From contig QANT01006776.1 in assembly GCA_003254885.1 (NCBI GenBank), positions 16,229 through 80,228 of the forward strand: a stretch of 64,000 nucleotides of DNA, written 5' to 3'. The translations under genes and the position numbers were made by a program. This DNA comes from Purshia tridentata. Taxonomy: Eukaryota; Streptophyta; Magnoliopsida; Rosales; Rosaceae. Positions 23,113 through 35,386 of the stretch are shown one piece after another (position 1 is the stretch's first letter; every line of letters begins with the position of its first letter). Under the pieces are notes generated by a model. That model searched no databases, was not told the origin of the DNA, and was given only the letters and a program-made list of their open reading frames with translations.

Positions 23113-26100
23113 ATGTCGAGTATAACGGTTTGTGCTCGCTTCAGGCCATTAAGCTCGAAGGAGAGAAGAGATCACGGCGATACAATCTGCATTCAGTGCA
23201 TAGACTCTGAAACTTTCTTTTTCAAGGTCTTTCTCTTTTCGCTATGAAACATTATACATTGCCTTCACTGTATGCGAGCGCATGCATGGATGTATCAGAA
23301 TTACTGTATTTTTTAAATTAATTGGGCTAGTAATTTTGTTTATGTAGTACCTTTGTTCATTTGTTTGAGAAATGATTGTTTAAGAAATTTAAATTATTGT
23401 GTTGTAGGATGAGAAGGAAGAAGAATTTGCATTTAGCTTCGATAAGGTCTTCTACGAGAAATCTGAGCAAGCTCAAGTCTATGAGTTTCTAGCTTGGCCT
23501 ATTGTGCGGGGTATATCTTAGAAGTTAAAACAATGTTCACTGTTAGCTCTTATTTTAATGGATACTTTCTGGATTATCTGCTTAGTTGCTTAGAAAGTAT
23601 TCTCATCCTGAAATCCTGATTAACTACTGAAAAATCTCTGCATATATATATCCTGTTGGTATCTTCTCTTTTCTTACTGTTCTTAGCAGCCAAACTATGC
23701 AAAGGTTCTACTAATTGGTAATAATATAGAATGGTGTGATCATGATACAGATGCTGTTGATGCAATCAATGGGACAATCATCACTTATGGACAGGTAGGA
23801 CATAATTGTCCAACTTTTTCTTCTTACAGTGGTTGCTTGTATTGTATGTGTTAATTTCTGTCGAATAATGTATGTCTTAGTTTTTGTTGATTCTAATTTA
23901 CGAACTTTGTGCAACTAATGACAGACTGGAGCTGGGAAGACATATAGCATGGAGGTGATGTGTGATATCACAATCTTCTAGAGATGATTGTTAATATGTC
24001 GATATTGAATTAATTCAACACACACATGCTAATGTATGCATATGTTGTGCAGGGGCCTAGCATATGGGAATGCGATGAGCAGAAGAGAGGATTACTTTCA
24101 AGAGTAATCGATGGACTGTTTGATTGCATAAAATCTTCTGAAGGAACAATAAAGTATTCAGTCAAATTGTCAATGGTATTGAGGCATGCTTATCTTTCAC
24201 AAGGGACTATAATGGATTGCAACGTCTCTAACAATGTATTTATATGTAATTTTTTGTATCTTTTTGTTTCTCTTCCAGGTAGAGATCTACATGGAAAAAG
24301 TAAGGTATGTAGAACTGGAATGACTCAATTAGACTCAAATACACAATCTTTGGGACATAAAGAAAGTAAGCTGAATATGATGGAACTCCGGGAAGGTTCT
24401 AAGAGCTACAATTGCAGTTTTAGTGTTAACTGTACTTCTTACAACAGGGACCTTTTTGATTTATCAAAAGACAACATACAGATTAAGGAGAGTAAGGCGC
24501 AGGGGATATTGTTGAATGGAGTAACAGAGGTATGCTTATTTTTTGAAGCAATGAATACCACCTTCACCGGCTCATTTCTACTAAGGAGCATGTGCATTTT
24601 ACATGTGCACACACAAGAGTTCTGATGAGGCTTCTCTCTTATTCAATGTGTCCATTGAACAAAAGTTGAATCCTAGTTTGGGTAACAGGTTTTCTAGAAG
24701 TGAAAATAAAGTGAATTATCCTGGTCTCGTATCAAAAGTTTAAAATTTTTTCTTGAGACTGGAAACCTTTTCTTGTATGATTCAGTTTTTGGTGAGACTA
24801 AGAAAACTTAGATGACTAGAATTTGGATCCAGGTTATGTATGATTTAGATGTTGAGAATTGATGAAGGTCTTAAATTGTAAGATGCTTTCGGATTGGGAA
24901 AAAGCCTCTAAGTTTTCCTTTCCAGGTTTCTGTGTTGGGCCCTGCAGAAGCATTACAAAACCTATCTGTAAGATAAATTTACTTCACAATTCAGTTTGAA
25001 CTTATGAGTTATGGTTTATGGTCTAATTCTGATGTTGAACATGCAGTGTGGGATAGCTAACAGAACTGTTGGAGAGACCCGTATCCTGCTTTGCTTTCTT
25101 TTTCAGTTTTGGTTATTTCTTAATTTCACAGTATAATAACAGTATTTTCTTTTTGGCTAGGAAAATAGTCTGTTTTCTGTTATTGTGTTCAAAACTTGAT
25201 ATCTATATAGAAATGAACATGGCCAGTAGCAGAAGTCATTGTATTTACATCTTCACAGTTCAGCAAGAATTAAAGAAAGATGACAGGTAAAAAAATGTAT
25301 TTTGTATTGGTGTCAAGTTTTTGAATGTACAATCTTGAACATTCTGAATCTGTGGACAGGTTGAAAACTGGAAAATTAATTCTTGTTGACTTGGCTGGTT
25401 CTGAAAAAGTAGAGAAAACTGGAGCTGAGGGAAAAGTTCTTGAAGAAGCCAAGACCATCAATAAGTCCCTCTCAGCCCTTGGGAATGTGATAAATGCTCT
25501 GACATCTGGTTCATCAGGCAAAGCAAACCACATTCCATATCGTGATTCCAAGCTTACTCGGATTTTACAAGATGCACTGGTTAGTTTCCCTCTCTTTAAT
25601 CCTTCTCACCATAGCATTATCAATTTTTATTGAAGATCTACTGGTCCTCATCTTACAGGGAGGGAACTCCCGTACTGCATTATTGTGTTGCTGCTCACCA
25701 AGCCCTTCAAATGCATTAGAGAGTCTGTCCACTCTTCGCTTTGGAATGAGGTATATTATTCAACACCCGATAATACATGCTATTTATTATTTGTATTCTC
25801 TTCTGCTTCATCCCTGCCCTAATACAAAGGTTTTTAGGACTTAAAACAAGTAAACAGAATTGAGTTGTTTTGTAATCTTCCATTTGGGATATGACATTCT
25901 GGTAGGGCAAAGCATATAAAGATGTCACCGCATGCCAAGTGCAATGAGGATAAATGTACCAAAAAGCATAGACCTGCCTCTTCAACTAAAGATGAGTCAT
26001 GTGAGAGAATTTTAGAAAAGGTAAGGATTCTCTTGTAAAATTGTTGATGTGGCCTTTTTCGTATAGTTCTAATTAGTTCTAACACAACCCCGATATATAG

Positions 26101-26673
26101 TTGAGGCAGAGATTTGATGTTGAAGCTGTGGAGTTACTTGAGGAGTTGTTCACATCGAATGGAATTTTCTTCGACCCTTGTTCATCTGAAGAGTTGGATT
26201 CAGCATTGGAGGATGTCACTCTACAGACAATTCTCTCATTGCAGCAGACAGTGGAAGAGCTTGTATCCACTGTTGAGGAGGTACGAGTTACAGTTAATAA
26301 GAGATTCTAAGCCATTTAATGAAATAATACAGTAAAATATAGTCAATGTGCCATTGTATTGACTTCTGGGTGCCTCTTTGATCTCTTCCAAGTATAAAAC
26401 CACGATAAGTACAATTGTGGAATTAGTTGAAGTTTATCGAAAACTTTTGTTCTACTTGTTTTAAAACGAATTTTTGCCTATTTTATGTTGTTATAGCTTA
26501 AGAGTGAGAATAAGGCTCTGAAGGACAAATTAGCAGCTGGTGAAAGATCTGATGCACTATGCAAAGAGGCTGGAGATCACACTTCAAGTGTTCTGCATAA
26601 ACTTTCAGGCATTCCCAAGTTCTTCGTGTCATGGGTCAGGTCACTCTTCTCTACCAAGTTGTTGAACTGTTGA
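23113..26673 (+). CDS. KIN1: Kinesin-1 family motor protein, plant KIN-1
   Basis: Fifteen exons: 23113-23226, 23408-23510, 23751-23794, 23925-23954, 24053-24175, 24279-24304, 24448-24529, 24926-24967, 25047-25080, 25211-25286, 25360-25579, 25659-25750, 25906-26020, 26101-26280 and 26497-26673, giving 485 residues. The motor is N-terminal: CARFRPL near 7-13, P-loop GQTGAGKT at 86-93, switch I NMASSRSH near 202-209, switch II DLAGSEK near 235-241, and [17 protein letters not shown] near 275-291. A short coiled-coil-prone tail (about 400-455) follows and ends in PKFFVSWVR. The length fits plant KIN-1 (about 470 residues). By family knowledge KIN-1 acts in meiosis and gamete formation (rice PSS1). 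The intron after exon 9 (25081-25210) has a U12-type GTATCCT donor. A long open frame over 24026-24625 is only exon 5 run into an intron. Confidence 0.9.
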
Positions 26674-27868
26674 CTAAAAAGTACAAAAACCCACCTGACA
26701 TTTGAGGTCAACTGAGTAAACTTACCTGTTAGCTTGGTACGTACACCAGACCTAATTCCACGAATTCATCTTAAAGTGAGCAAAATCTTAATCTACTAGT
26801 AACATTTCTAAGTACTTTGAATTTTTGCTAGTCGTTGGTCTAATCGGGGTTTGGGAAATAGATTTAGGCTGTTCTTTTATGGAAATCATGCACTGGATGG
26901 TGACGGGAACACAAATATAGTAAATGCTCGACTTTCTTTTTTTTTTTTTTTAGGCAAAAAATGCTCGACTTTCTTTAATCGGACTCCTTGGGCCTCAAAG
27001 TTTGGGGGTGGGCCACTGTGAACCATATGCATGTCCTCATTTTCACTTGTTTTTATAGTACTTTTTTAGTTTCTACTTGTTTTCATATACTAACATCAAA
27101 CACTTTTTTTTTTTTTAAATTTAATATCAAATAATTAGAAGTAATACAATACAATACAGATCTTAAATTACATCGTAATTTTAGAAAGCTCATTTTCAAA
27201 TCACTCTAAATGGAAATGCCCTAGGATTCTGTTTTGGGCCTTGTTAGAAAATATTTAAGCAATCCGTGGGCATGCAAACGCACGCATAACAAGCCATTCG
27301 TGTAAGGAAAATTTTAAGTCTTTTCTTGCTATTTGGTGCTTCATATATTTCTTGCTTTAAGAAATAAGAAACTCATCGAGTTTTATACAATTCCGAATAT
27401 GCCCTTAAAATTATACTCATCAATTGGAGGCCAACGCTGTCTTATGGGGACTCCCTATCTAACATTGCCGTGTTCTTTATGGTTTGTCTTTGCAGATAGG
27501 GAAAAATAATTTGCTGTACTTTGGCATTGAGTGTATTGAATAACTGAAGGGTAAAACAGTAATTGATCAGATAAACTTTGCTTTTTGGGTTCATTCAGCC
27601 ATTCCAAAACTCAAAGCAAAACTTTCACCATGGCCAAAGATAATTCCAAACTTGGTTCTACGACATAATATATTACTGTATTTTGTGGTTGGTACATAAC
27701 AAAACACACCCGTGAAGATTAAGCTCGAATATTGGACAGTTGAGACTTGAGAGGGTTGCCCAAAAGCAGTACAAGTAAACCAGATAATATGTCGTTTCCA
27801 TTCTTATATAGTTTTAAGACATTATATACAGTGAGTCTTAATTCTTAAAGAGCACAGAAGCTTCATCC
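26674..27868. other. Intergenic, KIN-1 to the GDSL genes
   Basis: No gene is supported. An 18-bp direct repeat (26922-26939 and 26959-26976) brackets a T run plus AGGCAAAA. T-rich runs lie near 27105. The part before 27868 probably holds the promoter of the first GDSL exon, with a TTATATAG word near 27804. Confidence 0.55.
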
Positions 27869-28103
27869 ATGGCTACCAAGGCCTCCATTCTTCAAATTGT
27901 GACCTTTCTTTCCATGTTTTCACCTATTGCAAAGTCAATTGAGTTCAGGTATCCTGTGGTCTTCAACTTTGGGGATTCAAACTCCGACACAGGTGAACTT
28001 CCTGCTGGGCTTGGTTTCCAGCTTCCTCCACCATATGGACGTACTTACTTCAAAACTCCATCTGGGAGGTTTTCTGATGGCCGTCTCATCATTGATTTTC
28101 TCA
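27869..28103 (+). pseudogene. GDSL esterase first exon, orphan tandem copy
   Basis: This open segment encodes a signal peptide and GDSL block I (FNFGDSNSDTG) and ends at a good donor (CTCA|GTAAAT). It is 235 bp long, exactly the length and phase of exon 1 of the complete gene 422 bp downstream. The encoded residues match that exon closely apart from about ten changes before PPYGRTYFKTPSGR. No exon 2-5 copies follow. It may be a truncated duplicate, or an alternative first exon that splices to 28868, since the phase allows it. Type 'pseudogene' is the cautious choice. Confidence 0.75.
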
Positions 28104-28525
28104 GTAAATTTCTCACCATTACTCACATGCACTACTTAGCACACTGTTTTTACTTTTACCCATATATATATGGGCCAGTCATAATTTTTCTTTGCACCCA
28201 CTATCACCAGAATACTTATATATAGTCTGACGGTAACATGTGGGTTTGATGACAAGTAAAAATCATTATGCATATATAATTATTGAATATATGTTTGCAT
28301 GCATAAATGATAGTGAGATAAAGGAACATGCCATTGATGCCCCTATTGTAACTGGCCAAGAACAAAATATTTTTGTATTTGGCTCTCCAAATCTGAAAGC
28401 AAACCAACAACTTACACATGAGCCCCACCACTGCTCACCAAACAACAAAACTTAACATGAAAGACTTCATAAAGTACATATTTTTCCAAGGACCTAAGAT
28501 TAAGAACCTCTCTGTAGCATTTGCC

Positions 28526-30262
28526 ATGGCTACCAAGACCTGCATTCTCCAAATTCTCACCTTGATTTCCATCTCCTTATCTTTTGCCAAAGCCATTCAC
28601 TTCAACTACCCTGCTGTTTTCAACTTCGGCGATTCGAATTCCGACACCGGCAATCTTGTCTCCGCCGGCATTGAGGGCCTTCTCTCTCCTTATGGACAGA
28701 CTTATTTCAAAACCCCATCTGGGAGATACTCCGATGGCCGTCTCATAGTTGATTTTCTGAGTAATTTTTTCATTTTTGTTGAACCAAGCTTTGCTCTGCT
28801 TCATTTCCTTTGTATTCCCCTGTTTTTAAGTTTATGGTCTTATTACACATTATGTATTATGTTGCAGTGGATGCAATGGACCTTCCATTTTTAAATGCCT
28901 ATTTGGATTCAATTGGCATGCCAAGTTTCCGAAAAGGGTGCAATTTTGCAGCTGCAGGGTCTACTATACTTCCAGCAACCGCAACATCTGTCAGCCCATT
29001 TTCATTTGGGGTTCAGGTCTCTCAGTTTCTGAGATTTAAGGCCAGGGTTCTTGAATTGCTAGCTAAAGGTATGTGTGTTCATGAATCTTCTTATTGATGC
29101 ATGTTTTTTTTTTGTTCTACAAAACCTGCAAGTTTTCCAGCAGGTCCTCCTATTGAAAGAAACATATAAATTTTTGACTGACATCCAACTATGACTATTC
29201 TTTTCTGTTTTGTTTCTTCTCTAGGTAAGAAATTTGATAGGTATCTGCCCACAGAAGAATTTTTCGGGAAGGGGCTTTACATGTTTGATATAGGCCAAAA
29301 TGATCTTGCTGGTGCATTCTATTCTAAAACATTGGATCAGATTCTTGCTTCAATTCCAACAATTTTGGCAGAATTTGAAACAGGAATAAAGGTCAGTCCA
29401 TTAACACTAAACAAGGATGATTGATATTTACTTTGAATTTTAATTACCACCACGAGCTTGTATTGAGATTAGAATGTCACAGAAAGATCATTCTTAGCTT
29501 GGTTTATTGTTGGTTCTTTTCTTTTTTTTTAGAAACTATATGACCAAGGGGGTAGGAACTTTTGGATACACAACACAGGTCCCCTCGGATGCTTGACTCA
29601 GAATGTTGCCAAATTTGGGACTGACCCATCAAAGCTTGATGAACAAGGATGTGTCAGCTCCCACAACCAAGCTGCTAAACTTTTCAACCTGCAGCTTCAT
29701 GCTCTCTCTAAAAAGTTGCAAGGCCAATATTCGGATGCAAATGTCACATATGTTGATATATTTTCAGTAAAATCTGACCTCATTGCAAATTATTCCAAAT
29801 ACGGTTAGTACATCTGAATACTTTACAATTGTTTCATATTTTGATTGGCATTACTTTAAAACACAAAAGTAGTATGACTCAAATAGTACCATTGGTAAAC
29901 AATGCTGGTGTTCTTGGTATTAATCACTGCAGAAAAGGGTTCTTACTGCTTTAATCACATCATATTTGATTTTGTATGAATTATAATCTGCAGGATTTGA
30001 ACAACCTATTATGGCTTGCTGTGGGTATGGAGGTCCGCCGCTGAACTATGACAGTCAGATTAGCTGTGGACAAACCAAGACCTTAAATGGGACCTCTGTC
30101 ACAGCCAAAGGGTGCAGTGATAGTTCTGACTATATTAGTTGGGATGGAATTCATTACACAGAGGCTGCAAATCAGTATGTCTCATCAAAAATACTCACTG
30201 GAAAATACTCTGATCCACCTTTCTCAGACAAAATGCCTTTCCTTCTGAAGCTCAAGTTCTGA
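28526..30262 (+). CDS. GDSL esterase/lipase, secreted, At1g54790/At3g26430-like
   Basis: Five exons: 28526-28760, 28868-29068, 29225-29391, 29533-29803 and 29994-30262, giving 380 residues, the usual length. Residues 1-23 form a signal peptide. Block I (FNFGDSNSDTG) holds the predicted nucleophile Ser37. Block II lies in the FRKGCNFAAAGST segment, block III is GQNDL, and block V (WDGIHYTEAANQ) supplies the Asp and His of the catalytic triad. By family knowledge these are SGNH-fold hydrolases acting on acyl or acetyl esters in the cell wall or apoplast; the substrate here is unknown. The first exon is duplicated upstream at 27869-28103. TLP18.3 follows in convergent orientation. Confidence 0.93.
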
Positions 30263-30933
30263 AGCCCCAATATGGATATGGTCTCAACATCTGCCATGTA
30301 ACTGTAAGGCTAGGCTAAGCCATTCATATAAATTCGGACCTAAGTTCTCACAAATGTATTTTAAGTGCCCAGAAGCCAGTAGTACAGCAATTGCATTGAA
30401 TCATTTGGCATAGGATGTGCATTTCTCATATATGATGTGTACGTTTGTCCTTAATATGTGTGCTATTTAATAAAAAATGAAATATACATGAAGGCCTTAA
30501 AACTTGTTCAAGATATAGCAAATATGCAAGCTTAGACTTAGATATGCATTGCCTTAGTTTTTCATTAGAATATCTTCACAACTTGGGTACTATATTGGTT
30601 ACTACCTAATACGTGGGCATATCCAGTACGAGAACTTACATCATACACAAGCTTGCAGGTTTAGGCCCCAAAAAAAAGCATTCAAATGTGCTCAACTAAC
30701 CCTTAATCAATAACCCCACACCCCTAAAACAATGCAGATACCAAAAGTTAGTCTGATGTACATCTTAATTCCATTATAAATTTTTACAAATATCAACAAA
30801 AACCATGTTTCCCTCTGATTGCAAGTCTTTCATCAATCATTTTAATATGATCGTTGTACAACTGCATGTTATACATGTTTTGAAATTTATGGGAAATAAT
30901 TCAGAGACAAATCTAACTGAATAAATTACACCC
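30263..30933. other. Convergent intergenic, GDSL and TLP18.3 3' ends
   Basis: AT-rich sequence with candidate poly(A) signals such as AATAAAAAAT near 30468. It holds the 3' UTRs of both flanking genes. Nothing else is recognised. Confidence 0.6.
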
Positions 30934-32520
30934 TTACTTCCTTGAGACGTAAGCATAGTATTGTGCCATAGGAACAACAAAGGCAATCACCAACAATCCT
31001 CCAACTACAAGAGAGAACTGTCCACGTTTCTCGTCTGTCTCTTCCCTGGTTTTGAAGTTGGATTCACGCTTGCTGTCATTAAGCTTGGGGCCACCAGGAT
31101 CCGGAAGCCCATCAATGGCAGCGACTAGCCGTTTGGCACTGCTAAAAACAGCTTCATTGTACTTCTCTTCTGTGGCCAAGACTGCAATCACACATTCAAT
31201 AATCTCATCACCTTAGCTGCAAAATCTTTGAAAGAATAATAAAACAATGGACTATCATTGAAGGAACTGTTATACCTGAACTCCTTAAGATAAATGTTGA
31301 GTAAATTGTAGGACTTTAATAGCATATACAAGGGTCTAATGGTGCCACTTCTATAATGTTTTTAATGGGATCCTACTTCCCCTGAGTTGTAACAGAATCT
31401 AGCATTTTTAACTTCTAAAGGACATTTGATCCAAAACTTCCCGCAACCCAAAATCCTTACCAAGTTACCATCAGGCCGGCTGGTCTCCATTGTTGGATAG
31501 TGTTTATAAAGTCATAAAAGTTAGAGAATAGTGTCTTATGAAGCTACAGAGTACCTGGTTTCTCTACTTAGTTTTCATATTACATTTTTCTATTTCTGTT
31601 CACCCAACTATTTTCAGTTGGACATGTTAGACAAACAGTTCTAGCTTTCAGGGTTTTACCCCAAACATTGTTAAACTCTCAATTAAACGAAAAGTAGCAC
31701 AGAAACATATACGTCTTGACAAAAAAATAGGTATATAAAAAGTCTTGACAGGAAATATAAGAATCACAAAAAACAGTTGCTTGAAGACTGAGAAGTAGAA
31801 CATAGTTATACCAGGAAGGTTCTCTGATACAGTTGCATCAAGGATATTTTCTCCAACAGCTTGGACAAATGCAGGACCACCTGTGACTGCTCCTTCTTTT
31901 TGACTGGTGACAAGGACAACAATGCCCTTGTTGTTGCCCTCTTCAACAGAGGGGTACCACTTCTCCAAAACTTGGTCAGCATATTCAAAAGCATCGGCTT
32001 TGCTCTGCAACCAAATGATATAATCAAATGGGTGTCCAGAAAAATCAAATACAAAACACTTGAAACAACTTACAGTGAGCTTTCTAACAGTGATGAAATT
32101 GATGTGGAAATTCTTCCTTGATTCCAAATCCGACATCAACCTTTTTACATCCGACTTAGTGACCCGGCTAAGCACCCCTGCATCATCAACAACGTAGGAC
32201 TCTTTGGGTGGCCCATCATTAAGCACATCGAACTCAGATGCTAGTGCATTGCCACTAGGCAAGAGTGGGCAAATGTTTAGGGCCAAAGACAGTGCAAGAG
32301 CTGCTAGTCCTTGTTGAGCATAAGAAAACCAGCTGGTCGGTACTGGTAAAGATGTAATTTTTATTGATTGAACAGAATGCTTTTTGAGGCTTGAAATGAT
32401 GGGTTTTGTGAAGAGGAGAGACTTGGAATTGGGTTGGAGAGAGGGGGACAAAAGCGTCTTGGGAGAGGAAGGTTTTGGGTTGAAGAGAGAGAGTGAGGGA
32501 GAAGAAATAATGGTTTCCAT
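30934..32520 (-). CDS. TLP18.3: Thylakoid lumen protein TLP18.3 (TPM domain)
   Basis: Three exons: 32520-32074, 32004-31812 and 31181-30934, giving 295 residues. The start is METII; an upstream in-frame codon is TTG, not ATG. The first ~60 residues are Ser/Lys-rich and lack acidic residues, like a chloroplast transit peptide. A hydrophobic stretch (AALALSLALNI) ending near SGNALAS looks like a lumen-targeting signal. The TPM/phosphatase domain runs from about 105 to 230 (VDDAGVLSRV; GNNKGIVVLVTSQKEG), and a C-terminal membrane helix (VVGGLLVIAFVVPMAQYYA) follows near 271-289. By family knowledge it helps photosystem II repair and has acid phosphatase activity. It is head-to-head with a PsbP-domain gene whose product should share the same compartment. 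Confidence 0.93.
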
Positions 32521-32940
32521 GGAGACCAACAGAATTTAGAAATGGTGAACCATGAGAGAAAGCAGAGGAGGGAGATTTTCTATCTGTTTTTTTGTTTGGT
32601 TTGGATTTGTTTTGTTTTGGATTGGTTGGATGAATTTGAATGAGGATAACCTCTTTTGGTGGTTTCAAGGGTCCTGTGTTGTACTGATATAAGGGTTAAA
32701 ATGGACTTTTGCCTTTTGGTTGAAGGTTAGACTGACACTGAGACTGCATAATTATAGCCAAAAAATTAAAGTCAAAAAGAAACCATAAGATTTTTAGTTG
32801 AAATGACCAAAACTACCCTTTTCATTTATCCAAATTCCTAGAGCCACCTGTCCCAATCCACACATAACAAGAACTCACGCTGTCCCCACATTATCTCCCT
32901 CCAAATTTTCAACAGCCATGAATGTCATCTTCATTTTCTC
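32521..32940. promoter_or_regulatory. Shared promoter, TLP18.3 (-) and PsbP-domain gene (+)
   Basis: Only 420 bp separate the two start codons. GATAAC-like (about 32644) and GATATAAG-like (about 32686) words resemble I-box light elements. The two encoded proteins are both predicted lumen proteins, so joint light regulation is a reasonable inference but is not shown by sequence alone. Confidence 0.55.
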
Positions 32941-35386
32941 ATGGCCATTCTTCTTCTCTCCCTCTCTCGCCACCCACCACACCCTCCCCAAAACCCCCAA
33001 CCCACCACCCCAAAACCCATTCCAAAGCCCACTGTCGCTTTCGCCAACACTACCACCTCCAAAAGACACTTCATCCTCAAGGCCACTTCACTCTTTCTTA
33101 TTTCTCTAACCCCTCAACAATACCCAGTTGCCCATTCTTCACCAGAACCTTCACCGCCTCCAAACCCGACCCTTTCCGGCATCGCCAACACGAAATCTTG
33201 GTTCCGGTTCTTCGGCGATGGGTTTGCCATTAGGGTCCCTCCTCAGTTTAAGGACCTTACAGAGCCTGAGGTACATACAAGAACCTTAAAGAACAAATAT
33301 TGTTATTTCGTGATCTAGTGTTCTTTTTTTCATTGTTATAATCGTTTTTGACATCAGAAGCTTCAGATATAGCTACTCCAGAACTCAATTTTTGTTTCTT
33401 CAAGTTGTCTTTTGTTTGAGAGTACTAGGATTTAGTTAATATTATCTCGAAATGTTCACAATGTATTAATTGACTGCGTTATATGGTCAAACTCTAGGAA
33501 TATGGTGGTGGATTGTCCCTTTATGGAGATAAGGTAAAGCCCAAGACCTTTGCAGCACGTTTTCAATCTCCTGATGGGTATGTCATTTTTACAAGTTCCC
33601 TACTCAGTATGGTCTTAGTCTACATCTTTAAAGCTTTCTACTTTTATTTTTTTAGACATGAAGCAAAATTAACAATATAGAATTTTTTTCCATTATTTGA
33701 TTTTTCTTCTTGTTATTGGTTGATGCAGATATGAGGTTCTGAGTGTTGTTATTCGCCCATCTAACCAACTCAAGATCACCTTTTTAGAGGTTTGCAGTGA
33801 CATTCATGGATTCTTTGACATTGTTTGTGCTGAATTCATTTAATATATGGATTTATTTCTAGACTAGCTTCAGTAATTTCTGTAAATATTCTTAGAGTGT
33901 TACGACAGTTCATTTCTTTTCACCCTATAGTCACTGGATGCTGCATGTACCAGCTCTGTTGAAGTAAATGCATAATGTCTGATATACCTTGAAAGGGAGT
34001 GGAAGTGGGGAGGTGGAAATCTAGGTAGTTGCTTTATAATTTTTTAATGTATTCGGATGTGTGTGTTGTTAAATAAACAATAGTACTACATTAATTTGGT
34101 GAGGATTGTACCTTTTTGTGCCTCTCTCTCTCTCTCATGTGAATCTTTTGGTTTATGGCAAGTATGTCGATTGTGGTGGCTGGTCAAAATGGAAGGATTG
34201 ATAGGCATAAGGGTAGTGATTTTTGGGTAGCTATACATACTGTTATGTCTTCTGGTGTTCTTTGTGTGAAGAGAATGATGGAAAGTCTGGAGGTGTTGAG
34301 CTTCTGTAGTTCTATTTGACAAGATTTAGCTCCACTTAGATTACCTGCATACCCTGTCGACACTAAGGTGGTTAAGATATAAACTTTGCCATATACCTAG
34401 ATTTCTTGGAGTGAAGTCACCATCTTATTCTTGACTGATTAGGTTTTTGAAGCATAACATCTTCCATACATCATACTGAACCCATATCAGGTGTTCTATT
34501 TCGTCATCTTTCTAAATTGCTTGATAAGTACTGTGTTCAATTTATCTAATGTATACCAAATTGGACAGGCAAAAGACATAACAGATTTAGGTTCCCTGAA
34601 GGAGGCAGCAAGAGTCTTCGTTCCAGGTATATAAATTTGATTTAAAAATTTATGATTCTGGAATCATAGTTACATTTTCTCTGTCCTGTAAACTAATATG
34701 TGGGAAGTTGGGAACGGAGGCCTCTAGTGTGCTTCTCTCCTTATCCTCCTTCAGGGATATGTGTATTGATGCTTAATTCTAATCATTCTGCAATGGCAGC
34801 TGGAACAACTTTATACTCTGCCCGAACAATAAAGATAAAGGAAGAAGAAGGTTTCAGGTAAGTTCAATATCAAGGTTTTTTTTTCTCCCTCAAGAAAGAA
34901 GCCATGCCTATTATGCTATCAATCTAACTACAAAACGACCTTCCTTTATTTCTACGTTTGAACTGAATATGCTATGCGTTGATATGTTTCAGGACTTATT
35001 ATTTCTACGAGTTTGGTACAGAAGAACAGCATGCAGCACTAGTAGCTGCTGTTAACAGCGGAAAGGTTTGTTAATACAAGGTTTCAAAACTCTTTTTACT
35101 TTCCAAATATAAGAAGACCTACAATCGCAAAGATTCACTATCAAATGTTCCTTTCTGAAGCAGCCAAGTCACACTGCAAAACCCCACACCCCACCTTAAA
35201 CTTGAATACTAAAATGTCATAAATCATATTCATGCAAGTGGTTTGTATGCTTATGTATGATCAAGTTAATGTTTCTCTCCCTTTCTGTTATAGACATATA
35301 TTGCTGGAGTAACTGCCCCACAGTCGAAGTGGAATGAAGACGGTGTGAAGCTTCGATCTGCTGCTATATCAATGACTGTTTTATAG
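32941..35386 (+). CDS. PsbP domain-containing thylakoid lumen protein (PPD type)
   Basis: Seven exons: 32941-33270, 33498-33577, 33729-33789, 34569-34626, 34800-34857, 34993-35065 and 35294-35386, giving 250 residues. The first ~55 residues are Pro/Thr/Lys-rich like a transit peptide. A hydrophobic piece (ATSLFLISL) ending near VAHS suggests thylakoid lumen export. The PsbP fold begins near FFGDGFAIRVPP and includes FAARFQSPDGYEVLSVVIRPS and YYFYEFGTEEQHAA, ending in a conserved C-terminal strand. By family knowledge PsbP-domain proteins assist photosystem II or NDH assembly. I cannot tell from memory whether it is nearest PPD3 or PPD7. It is divergent from TLP18.3. Confidence 0.88.

Noticed and set aside
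24026-24625. 199-codon open frame inside the kinesin gene
   Set aside because: It is KIN-1 exon 5 run on into the next intron; the middle has no kinesin similarity and clear splice sites flank the real exons.
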